DNA from: Spirochaetota bacterium
Lineage (GTDB): Bacteria; Spirochaetota; Spirochaetia; Treponematales; UBA12059
Assembly: GCA_022709445.1 (NCBI GenBank)
Contig: JAKLIU010000159.1
Span: 1 to 5,244, forward strand
Length of the DNA: 5,244 bases
Reading direction: 5' to 3'
Part shown: one piece after another, positions 1 through 5,244 of the stretch
Layout of the letters: each line of letters opens with the position of its first letter
Numbering within the stretch: the first letter of the stretch is position 1
Position numbers and translations under genes: made by a program
The notes under the pieces: generated by a model
Databases searched by the model: none
Told to the model about the DNA's origin: nothing
The model's input: the letters and a program-made list of their open reading frames with translations, nothing else

Positions 1-1025
1 GTCGGCGGGCCGCCGGGTTCGCCGAAAAACCGCCAGAGGTTCAGGTCCTTCCGGATCAGCTCCAGCGCCTCTTTTTCCGACAACAGGCTCAGAGGCGTCG
101 CCCGCGCCTTGCCGCCCAGGGTTCCGACCAGGGCCAGGGCCTGGGGCATCTGCAGGTCGTGCTCGAAATTGGGGCGCGACAGGACGATGCGCTCCCAGCC
201 CGTGCGGTCCAGGATCTCGCGCGCCCGGTCGTACCCGAGGAGCGTCGGGTTGAGCTTTATGTAGGTGTCGAAGCCCTTTTCTTCCATAAGATAGGAGCCG
301 ATGCGCTCTATCTCGTCGGGGGGGCAGCCGTGCATGGTGGACAGGGTCACCGAGTGGACCGGCGAAGCGCCGTCGGAGGCGAGGGCCGACAGCTCAGCCA
401 GGGCACGTTCCGTCCCGTCCGTCCCGAAGGCCAGCGGGAAGGCGGCTGACCCGACGGCCGCCTTCGCTTCGGCTATGGCCGTCTCCCAGGCCTCCGTGCC
501 CGCCGGCTTCCGCATGCCCTCGATGAACGCGTCGACGCGCGGCCCCTTGATGCCCTCGAGCGTGTAGCCCACGGACATGTTGAACATGAACCCGCCGCGG
601 CCGGCCAGGGCCGCCTGCAGGATGCGTATGGCCAGCCAGCCGCGCAGGTATTCGGCGCGGGCGTCGTCCAGGGTCAGCTCGGTGGACCACTCCACGTTGT
701 GGCCCTCGTCGAGCGCGTCGATGCAGGGCTTGTCGATCTCCAGCGCGTCGTTCTGCTGGACGGTCTTGAGCTCGAAGACCCGCGAGCCGGCCAGCCAGGC
801 GGCCACCAGGTTGGGGGCTATCTGCGTGTGGGGTCCCGCGGCCGGACCCACGGGCAGTCCCACGCGCAGGCCGTTCACCGGGAAGCCCGGCGAGCGGGCT
901 TCCAGCTCCAGGACCCGCCGCACCAGTGCCCCCGGAATGTCGAAGGCGCTCTGCCTGGCAGCCCATTCGCCGGCGACCCGCCCGAGCAGCGCGCGCATCG
1001 GAGTCGCATCCATGATCTTGCTCAC
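1..1025 (-). CDS. ygfK: YgfK-like oxidoreductase ('putative selenate reductase' family), N-terminal part, 3' end outside window
   Basis: Only the first 341 codons are present; E. coli YgfK is about 1030 residues. The full family protein has an N-terminal dihydroorotate/dihydropyrimidine dehydrogenase-like barrel, then Fe-S and glutamate-synthase-small-subunit-like NAD(P)H/FAD domains; only the barrel region is in view. Landmarks shared with E. coli YgfK are VGPAAGPHTQ (59-68), FELKTVQ (84-90), EKPCID-like DKPCID (98-103), FNMSVGY (148-154), LEGIK (156-160), TLSTMHGCPP (227-236), KLNPTLLGY (257-265) and HDL (289-291). C234 sits where dihydropyrimidine dehydrogenases carry their catalytic-loop cysteine, by analogy only. 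The GTG at 1025 is chosen because the N-terminus then aligns with E. coli YgfK (IMxxxPxxxLL) and overlaps the amidohydrolase stop as GTGA; an ATG four codons later (1013) is the alternative. The 'selenate reductase' label is historical. Genetics in enterobacteria and gut bacteria link this gene cluster to anaerobic urate/purine degradation. After about residue 303 the sequence no longer resembles the family as I recall it. Confidence 0.88.
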   Translation of the reverse strand, partial: MSKIMDATPMRALLGRVAGEWAARQSAFDIPGALVRRVLELEARSPGFPVNGLRVGLPVGPAAGPHTQIAPNLVAAWLAGSRVFELKTVQQNDALEIDKPCIDALDEGHNVEWSTELTLDDARAEYLRGWLAIRILQAALAGRGGFMFNMSVGYTLEGIKGPRVDAFIEGMRKPAGTEAWETAIAEAKAAVGSAAFPLAFGTDGTERALAELSALASDGASPVHSVTLSTMHGCPPDEIERIGSYLMEEKGFDTYIKLNPTLLGYDRAREILDRTGWERIVLSRPNFEHDLQMPQALALVGTLGGKARATPLSLLSEKEALELIRKDLNLWRFFGEPGGPP

Positions 1026-2416
1026 CTGTACCCCCATCGAAGCAGTTTTCCGTGCCCGGCGGCCGCGACGATGCCGTCAGCCGCCCTGCCGGTCCGGGCG
1101 GCCCGTTCGCCGTCCCATACCATCGTCCCCCGCACGAAGGTAGCCCTGACCGAGCCGGCCAGGCGCATCCCCTCGAAGGGTGTTATCGTACCTTTGCTCA
1201 GGAGCTCCGCGCCGCGCACGAGCCACTCGCCCGCGGGATCCACCAGGGCCAGGTCAGCGTCCATGCCTACCGCCAGGGTACCCTTGCCGCCCGACAGCCC
1301 GTAGCGTGCGGCCGCCCCGCCGGAAACGCAGCGCAGGAAGGCGTCCAGGGACAGCCTGCCGGCGCGCCAGCCCTCCGAGTAGGCGTAGGGGAACATCGTT
1401 CCCGTGCCCGGTATGCCACCGTAGTCGTTCCAGGGCGAGCCGGTGTTTTTCTCCGCCACGGTGGACGGGGCGTGGTCGCTGGCCAGGAAGGAGATGGTCC
1501 CGTCGGCGAGCAGCTTCCACAGCCGGTCCGCCTGGCCGCGCGACTTGACCGGAGGCGCGGTCTTGAGCGCCGCTCCGCGGGTGGAGAAGTCCTCCCTGGA
1601 GAAGGCCAGGTAGTGCGGGCAGGTCTCGGCGCTCGCACCTCCCTGGACGGCCTCCAGGGCCGCCTCGGCGCTGCCCACGTGCACCACGTGCAGCGTCGGC
1701 TCGATGCCGCGCGCGAGCGCCCGAGCGGCGGCCACGGCCGCGAGCTCGGCGGACTCCGGGCGCGAATCGACGTAGTCGTCCCAGGTCGGCTCTCGGTCCT
1801 CCCGCTGGGCCAGTTCGTGCATGAAGCGCGTGGCGGGCAGCACAACGGAAGGGTCTTCCGCGTGCAGGAGGAGGGGCCGGCCCAGTCCGTGCGCGGCGCG
1901 GGCGATCTTGCCGAAGGAGTAGTGGTCCACGGCCGTGAAGGTATCCATGCCGGACACGAAGTAGCACTTGAAGCCGACCACGTCGGGAGCCAGCTCGGCC
2001 ATGTCGCCCGCCAGGGCCTGCTCCACGCGGTGGCCGGACACCCCGCCGAAGAGCGCGAAGTCCACCACGGCGGTCTCGCCGATTGCCTCCAGTTTTTCCC
2101 GGAAGCCCTCCGCGTTGACCACCGGCGGCAGGGAGGTGCAGGGCATGTCGATCACGGCGGTCACGCCCCCGCGGGCGGCGGCCATGGAGCCGTGGCGGAA
2201 ATCCTCGCGGTGGGTGAAGCCCGGCTCGTCGAAGTGGACGTGCGGGTCGATGGCCCCCGGGAAGATCTCCAGTCCCGTCGCGTCGAATTCGTCCTCGCCA
2301 GGCTGCCCGCCCAGGGACTCCGCGATGGCGACGATCCTGCCGTCGGAGATCCTGAGGTCCCGCCTGAGGAGGCGGTCCTCGCCGGGGAATGCGCAGGAGC
2401 CGTTCCTGATGATCAT
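1022..2416 (-). CDS. Allantoinase-type cyclic amidohydrolase, complete
   Basis: This is a 464-residue metal-dependent hydrolase of the allantoinase/dihydroorotase/hydantoinase family, which opens cyclic amide (ureide) rings in the cytoplasm. A small N-terminal beta-domain (1-53) is followed by a TIM barrel. The metal site is complete: H59 and H61 in DPHVHF, K150 in VVGFKCYF (the carboxylated bridging lysine), H185 in LLHAED, H246 in HVVHVGS and D314 in SDHAP. As I recall them, these nearly coincide with the E. coli AllB ligands (59, 61, 146, 186, 242, 315). EPGFTHREDF (64-73), ETCPHYL (264-270) and the YGGIPG loop also favour the allantoinase side over D-hydantoinases. The ATG at 2416 is chosen because a strong GGAGG lies 7 nt upstream, the family N-terminus starts here and it overlaps the xdhB stop (ATGA). 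The frame stays open upstream only as a shadow of xdhB. Substrate is unproven: allantoin, a reduced purine, xanthine or a hydantoin are all possible. Its place between xdhB and ygfK points to purine breakdown. Confidence 0.9.
   Translation of the reverse strand: MIIRNGSCAFPGEDRLLRRDLRISDGRIVAIAESLGGQPGEDEFDATGLEIFPGAIDPHVHFDEPGFTHREDFRHGSMAAARGGVTAVIDMPCTSLPPVVNAEGFREKLEAIGETAVVDFALFGGVSGHRVEQALAGDMAELAPDVVGFKCYFVSGMDTFTAVDHYSFGKIARAAHGLGRPLLLHAEDPSVVLPATRFMHELAQREDREPTWDDYVDSRPESAELAAVAAARALARGIEPTLHVVHVGSAEAALEAVQGGASAETCPHYLAFSREDFSTRGAALKTAPPVKSRGQADRLWKLLADGTISFLASDHAPSTVAEKNTGSPWNDYGGIPGTGTMFPYAYSEGWRAGRLSLDAFLRCVSGGAAARYGLSGGKGTLAVGMDADLALVDPAGEWLVRGAELLSKGTITPFEGMRLAGSVRATFVRGTMVWDGERAARTGRAADGIVAAAGHGKLLRWGYR
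1031..1035 (-). promoter_or_regulatory. Possible weak ribosome binding site of ygfK
   Basis: A run of five G on the minus strand lies 5 nt before the GTG at 1025, within the last codons of the amidohydrolase gene. It is a poor Shine-Dalgarno match. Together with the GTG start it suggests that ygfK translation depends mainly on coupling to the gene upstream through the GTGA overlap. Confidence 0.4.
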
Positions 2417-4713
2417 GGACGAGCCTCCGTTCCTTGTCCGCCGCCGTCCCCGGGCCCGGCCGCGTCCTCCGCCAGGAAGCGCATCGCCTTCTCGGGGGTC
2501 ATGGGCAGGTCGTGGAAGGATTCCGCGCCGGGACGGGCGGCCCGCAGCGCGTCCAGCACGGCGAAGTAGCCGGCAATGCCGTACATGAGCGGGGGCTCGC
2601 CGACCGCCTTGGAATTGGCGACCGCCACGGGATTGGGCTTTTCGAAGAGCTCGACCCGCATCCGGGGCATGAAGTGCGCGTCCGGCAGCTTGTAGGTGGA
2701 GAGCGTGTCGGACAGCAGCCTGCCCGAGGCGTCGAACGCGAGTTCCTCGAGCGCCGCCCACCCGAGGCCCTGTGCGAACGCGCCCTCGATCTGGCCCATG
2801 TCCACCAGCGGGTCGATGGAGCCGGCGATGTCGTGCACGATGTACGCGTCGTCGAAGCGGTAGCTTCCCCTGAGGATATCCACGGTGGCCGTGATCGCGG
2901 CGCAGCCGTAGACGTGGTAACGGAAGGGCCGGCCCTTCTCGGCGGCCAGGTCGTAGTGTATACCAGGGGTCGCGTAGAAGCCGTGGGCGGACAGGTCGAT
3001 CCGCCGCTCGTGGGCCAGGGCGACGAGGTCCCGGAACGACAGTCCCGTGTCGGCGTCGCCCGAGCGCAGGGTGCCTTCCACGATGCGCAGGCCGTCCCGG
3101 TCCGATCCCGTCCGTTCGGCGGCCAGGTCCAGGAGCCGGGCCGTGATCGCATCGCAGGCCGCCTTGGCGGCCATGGCGTTGATGTCCGAGCCGGTGCTGG
3201 CCGCGGTGGGCATGGTGTTGGCCACCGTGGTGGTGCGGGTGCTTTCCACGCGCACGCTCGCCTCCGGCACGCCCAGGGCGCTCGCGGCCACCAGGGCGAT
3301 CTTGCGCCCGACGCCCTGGCCCATCTCGATGGCGCCGGTGGATACTCCCACGGATCCGTCGTTGTAGACGTGCACCAGGGCCCCGCCCTGGTTCATCATG
3401 ATCTTGGTGAAGCTGATGCCGAAGCAGAGCGGGAACAGGGCCGCCCCCCGCTTGGTCGAACGGTGGGTGCGGTTGTGGTCGGCGATCTCCGCGCGCAGCT
3501 CGTCCCAGCGCGACAGCGCCAGGCAGCGGTCCACGGTGTCCGTGGCGCGGACGTCCTCCGCGGGCATGCCGTAGTGGAAGACGTCCCCTTCGGAGAGCAG
3601 GTTGCGCCTCTGGACCTCCGACGGATGCATGCCCAGGGCTCGGGCCGCCTTCTCTATGGCGCACTCCATGACGAACAGGCCCTGCGGGCCGCCGAAGCCG
3701 CGGAAGGCGGTGAAGGGCACCAGGTTGGTGCGGCACATGGTCCCGGTCACCCGCACGTTGGGCACGTGGTAGGCCCCGGCGGCGTGGAACAGGGTGCGCG
3801 GCAGGATGGCCGGGGACAGGTCGGTGGCGGCGCCGGCGTTCTGGTAGTAGTCAGCCTCGAAGGCCAGTATCCTGCCGTCGGCCGCCAGGCCTATCTTGAA
3901 GTCCGACGAGTAGGGATGGCGCTTGCCGGTCGCGGTCATGTCGTCGCGGCGGTTCAGGTAGAGCTTCACCGGCCGGCCTGTCAGGACCGCGCCCAGGCTG
4001 GCCAGGCAGGCCCAGCCGGAGGCCTGGTCCTCCTTGCCCCCGAATGCCCCGCCCAGGCGCCTGGTTTCCACCTCCACCAGGTTCATGGGCAGGCCCAGGA
4101 CGCGGGCGACGATCTTCTGCACGGCCGTGGGCGCCTGGGTCCCGGAGATCACGCGCACGCCGCCGGAGTCGTCGGGCAGGGCGTAGGCTCCCTGGGTCTC
4201 CAGGTACACGTGCTCCTGGCCCGCGGACTCCACGCGGCCTTCCGCCACCACGGCGCAGTCCTTCCATGCGGAGGCCGTGTCGCCCATGCGCTGCGTGCGC
4301 GGCGAGAGGATGATGTCCCCCCGGGCGAAGGCGACCCGCGGGTCGGTCACCGGTTCAAGCTCCACGACGCCCAGGAGCCGGACGCGGGCGGCCGCGCGGC
4401 GGGCCAGTGCGCGGGACGACGCGAGGACCAGGGCGATCACCTGGCCCCGGAAGTGCCACTCGCCGTCGGCCAGCAGTTCCTCGTCCATGACGGCCGAGCC
4501 CAGCTGGTTCTCCCCGGGTATGTCGGCCGCGAGGAAGACGCGCACCGACGGGTCCAGGGCCAGGGCCCGCGACGGGTCGACCCCGGTGAAGGTTCCCTTG
4601 GCGCAGGGTGAGAGGACCGGGGCAGCGTGCAGGGTTCCCGCGGCCACCGGCATGTCGTCCAGGTAGCCGGTGCGGCCCAGCACGTTCAATATGGAATCGG
4701 GGTTTCGTTTCAT
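2413..4713 (-). CDS. xdhB: Xanthine dehydrogenase, molybdopterin-binding subunit (XdhB type), complete
   Basis: This is the catalytic subunit that hydroxylates hypoxanthine to xanthine and xanthine to urate at the Mo-pterin centre, in the cytoplasm. Its 766 residues are close to the usual length for bacterial XdhB. The N-terminal a/b-hammerhead domain (about 1-125) opens with GRTGYLDD, and the Mo-binding domains follow. Aligned by eye to bovine xanthine oxidase, the active site is intact: Q193 (bovine Q767) in GTQAPT, F224 and E228 (F798, E802) in GGAFGGKED, R306 (R880) in PRTLFH, R338 and F340 (R912, F914) in FRGFGGPQ, F435 (F1009) in FGISFT, Q466 (Q1040) in MGQG, A505 (A1079) in PTAAS, and the catalytic base E706 (E1261) in VGEPPL. 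Spacings between most of these match the bovine protein exactly. QEHVYLET (166-173) is also typical. The chosen ATG is preceded by GAGGA and overlaps the flavin gene's stop; the 3' end overlaps the amidohydrolase gene by ATGA. The Gly/Pro-rich tail after about residue 749 is probably non-catalytic. It resembles XdhB, not E. coli XdhD, which has no FRGFG. No XdhC chaperone gene is in view. Confidence 0.95.
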   Translation of the reverse strand: MKRNPDSILNVLGRTGYLDDMPVAAGTLHAAPVLSPCAKGTFTGVDPSRALALDPSVRVFLAADIPGENQLGSAVMDEELLADGEWHFRGQVIALVLASSRALARRAAARVRLLGVVELEPVTDPRVAFARGDIILSPRTQRMGDTASAWKDCAVVAEGRVESAGQEHVYLETQGAYALPDDSGGVRVISGTQAPTAVQKIVARVLGLPMNLVEVETRRLGGAFGGKEDQASGWACLASLGAVLTGRPVKLYLNRRDDMTATGKRHPYSSDFKIGLAADGRILAFEADYYQNAGAATDLSPAILPRTLFHAAGAYHVPNVRVTGTMCRTNLVPFTAFRGFGGPQGLFVMECAIEKAARALGMHPSEVQRRNLLSEGDVFHYGMPAEDVRATDTVDRCLALSRWDELRAEIADHNRTHRSTKRGAALFPLCFGISFTKIMMNQGGALVHVYNDGSVGVSTGAIEMGQGVGRKIALVAASALGVPEASVRVESTRTTTVANTMPTAASTGSDINAMAAKAACDAITARLLDLAAERTGSDRDGLRIVEGTLRSGDADTGLSFRDLVALAHERRIDLSAHGFYATPGIHYDLAAEKGRPFRYHVYGCAAITATVDILRGSYRFDDAYIVHDIAGSIDPLVDMGQIEGAFAQGLGWAALEELAFDASGRLLSDTLSTYKLPDAHFMPRMRVELFEKPNPVAVANSKAVGEPPLMYGIAGYFAVLDALRAARPGAESFHDLPMTPEKAMRFLAEDAAGPGDGGGQGTEARP
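2424..2428 (-). promoter_or_regulatory. Ribosome binding site of the cyclic amidohydrolase gene
   Basis: A perfect GGAGG on the minus strand lies 7 nt before the ATG at 2416. It sits inside the last codons of xdhB. It fixes the amidohydrolase start, rules out the much longer upstream-open frame, and suggests this gene can recruit ribosomes itself as well as by coupling through the ATGA overlap. Confidence 0.85.
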
Positions 4714-5244
4714 GGCATCAGTTCCTCGTCGAGCTTGAGGGCGGGCCAGAGCCTGATGAAGTGCGCCCAGGCCAGCCGTTCCATGAGCCGCCTGCGGTAG
4801 CCGGCCGAGCCGCGCACGTCCCCGATCGGGGCGCCCGAGGCCATGGCCAGGCTGCCAGCCTCGCGGGCGAGGGCGGCTGATGGCTTCCTGCCGGTAAGCA
4901 GGGCTTCGAGATCCGGGAGCCTGAGCGGCACCGGGGCGATGCCGCCGGCCGACCAGCGCGCCCGCGCCACCGTCCCGTCGGCGGCCATGGTCACGGCCAG
5001 GGCCGTGTTGACCGTGGCTATGTCCAGGCGCGCGCGCTTGGCCGATTTCTCGAAGTTGAAGAGCACCGGCCCGGCCGGCAGGACGATGCGCGCTATGCGC
5101 TCGCCGGGGGCCAGCGCAGTCTTCTTGTATGAAAGGAAGAATTCTTCCAGCGGGATCGTGCGGTTGGCGCCCGCGCCCTCCAGGTCCAGGCTCGCGCCCA
5201 GGGCCAGGAGCATGGCAGTCATGTCGGCTATGGGCGAGGCGTTG
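4710..5244 (-). CDS. xdhA: Xanthine dehydrogenase FAD-binding subunit (XdhA-type), C-terminal part, 5' end outside window
   Basis: This is the flavin module of a molybdenum hydroxylase. It takes electrons from the Mo centre through [2Fe-2S] clusters to FAD and then normally to NAD+, in the cytoplasm. 177 codons are visible. The reading frame is open to the window edge and starts with NASPIAD, the conserved segment at the end of the FAD-binding domain (bovine xanthine dehydrogenase has TASPISD here). It continues with FFLSYKKTALAPGE, matching bovine FFPSYRKTLLGPEE, and with KSAKRARLDIATVN at the start of the CO-dehydrogenase flavoprotein C-terminal domain. The in-frame ATG at 5222 is internal, because conserved family sequence lies upstream of it. 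The stop overlaps the start of the Mo-subunit gene by 4 bp (ATGA), so the two subunits are translationally coupled. The symbol assumes the Rhodobacter-style fused FeS-FAD XdhA. The Fe-S half is not visible, so a stand-alone FAD subunit (YgfM/E. coli XdhB style) is possible. The family assignment is firm; the symbol is less so. Confidence 0.88.
   Translation of the reverse strand, partial: NASPIADMTAMLLALGASLDLEGAGANRTIPLEEFFLSYKKTALAPGERIARIVLPAGPVLFNFEKSAKRARLDIATVNTALAVTMAADGTVARARWSAGGIAPVPLRLPDLEALLTGRKPSAALAREAGSLAMASGAPIGDVRGSAGYRRRLMERLAWAHFIRLWPALKLDEELMP
4723..4727 (-). promoter_or_regulatory. Ribosome binding site of xdhB
   Basis: GAGGA on the minus strand lies 9 nt before the ATG at 4713, within the final codons of the upstream flavin-subunit gene. 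It supports this ATG as the xdhB start, in addition to the ATGA stop/start overlap. Confidence 0.7.

Noticed and set aside
394..966. 190-codon minus-strand open frame
   Set aside because: It lies in another frame inside the YgfK-like gene and reads as Arg/Gly-rich shadow sequence; the overlapping frame carries the conserved family motifs.
1..1025. Functional call of selenate reductase for the YgfK-like gene
   Set aside because: The name is an old prediction. The barrel similarity to dihydropyrimidine dehydrogenase and the neighbouring purine enzymes point to purine metabolism instead.
1022..2416. Firm allB or D-hydantoinase (hyuA) symbol
   Set aside because: Ligand positions and loops lean to allantoinase, but substrate residues cannot be judged by eye, and the ygfK context is unlike the usual allantoin operons, so no symbol was given.
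1052..2569. 505-codon open frame on the plus strand opposite the amidohydrolase
   Set aside because: Antisense shadow with low-complexity composition; the minus strand encodes the full cyclic amidohydrolase with all metal ligands.
1022..3736. 904-residue version of the amidohydrolase starting far upstream
   Set aside because: Everything before residue M at 2416 is an out-of-frame reading of xdhB with Arg/Gly-rich shadow sequence. The GGAGG and ATGA overlap fix the start at 2416.
2434..4611. 725-codon open frame on the plus strand opposite xdhB
   Set aside because: Its translation has no recognisable motif and is rich in Gly, Arg, His and Ala. It is the usual antisense shadow of a GC-rich gene whose minus-strand product has a complete conserved active site.
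4710..5222. A complete 170-residue protein starting at the ATG at 5222
   Set aside because: The frame is open to the window edge and the codons before 5222 encode conserved flavoprotein sequence (NASPIAD), so this is the 3' part of a longer gene.
1..5244. Promoters, terminators, tRNA, CRISPR, insertion sequences or selenocysteine codons
   Set aside because: There is no intergenic space, I saw no array, terminal repeat or RNA-like element, and none of the four frames contains an internal TGA.

Overview
The window is strongly GC-rich, and its codons mostly end in G or C. All its coding capacity is on the minus strand: four genes packed end to end with no intergenic gap. Each junction is a 4-bp stop/start overlap (ATGA, ATGA, GTGA), as expected for a single translationally coupled operon in a bacterium. 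Both outer genes run off the window, so the promoter, the terminator and the remaining operon members are not visible. I cannot place the organism beyond a high-GC bacterium. YgfK-type genes are best known from anaerobes and facultative anaerobes such as enterobacteria, clostridia and spirochaetes, and occasional ATA isoleucine codons do not fit the most extreme GC-rich actinobacterial style.

In transcription order (right to left) the genes are as follows. (1) 5244-4710: the C-terminal 177 residues of the FAD-binding part of a xanthine dehydrogenase (5' end outside the window). (2) 4713-2413: the complete 766-residue molybdopterin-binding subunit of xanthine dehydrogenase (XdhB type). Every active-site residue I could align to the bovine enzyme is retained. 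(3) 2416-1022: a complete 464-residue cyclic amidohydrolase of the allantoinase/dihydroorotase/hydantoinase family, with a full set of binuclear metal ligands. (4) 1025-1: the N-terminal 341 residues of a YgfK-like protein, a dihydropyrimidine dehydrogenase-like flavo/iron-sulfur oxidoreductase family usually annotated 'putative selenate reductase subunit'.

Taken together this looks like a purine-catabolism operon. Xanthine dehydrogenase interconverts hypoxanthine, xanthine and urate. A YgfK-type enzyme could reduce a purine ring, and a cyclic amidohydrolase could open the resulting ring amide, in parallel with the reductive pyrimidine pathway (dihydropyrimidine dehydrogenase followed by dihydropyrimidinase). 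No uricase or other oxygen-dependent urate enzyme is visible, which fits an anaerobic route, but only four genes are in view. The exact substrate of the amidohydrolase and the reaction of YgfK are inference. The last ~38 codons at the left edge of the YgfK-like gene do not look like the family as I remember it, and may mark a real divergence or an artefactual sequence end.
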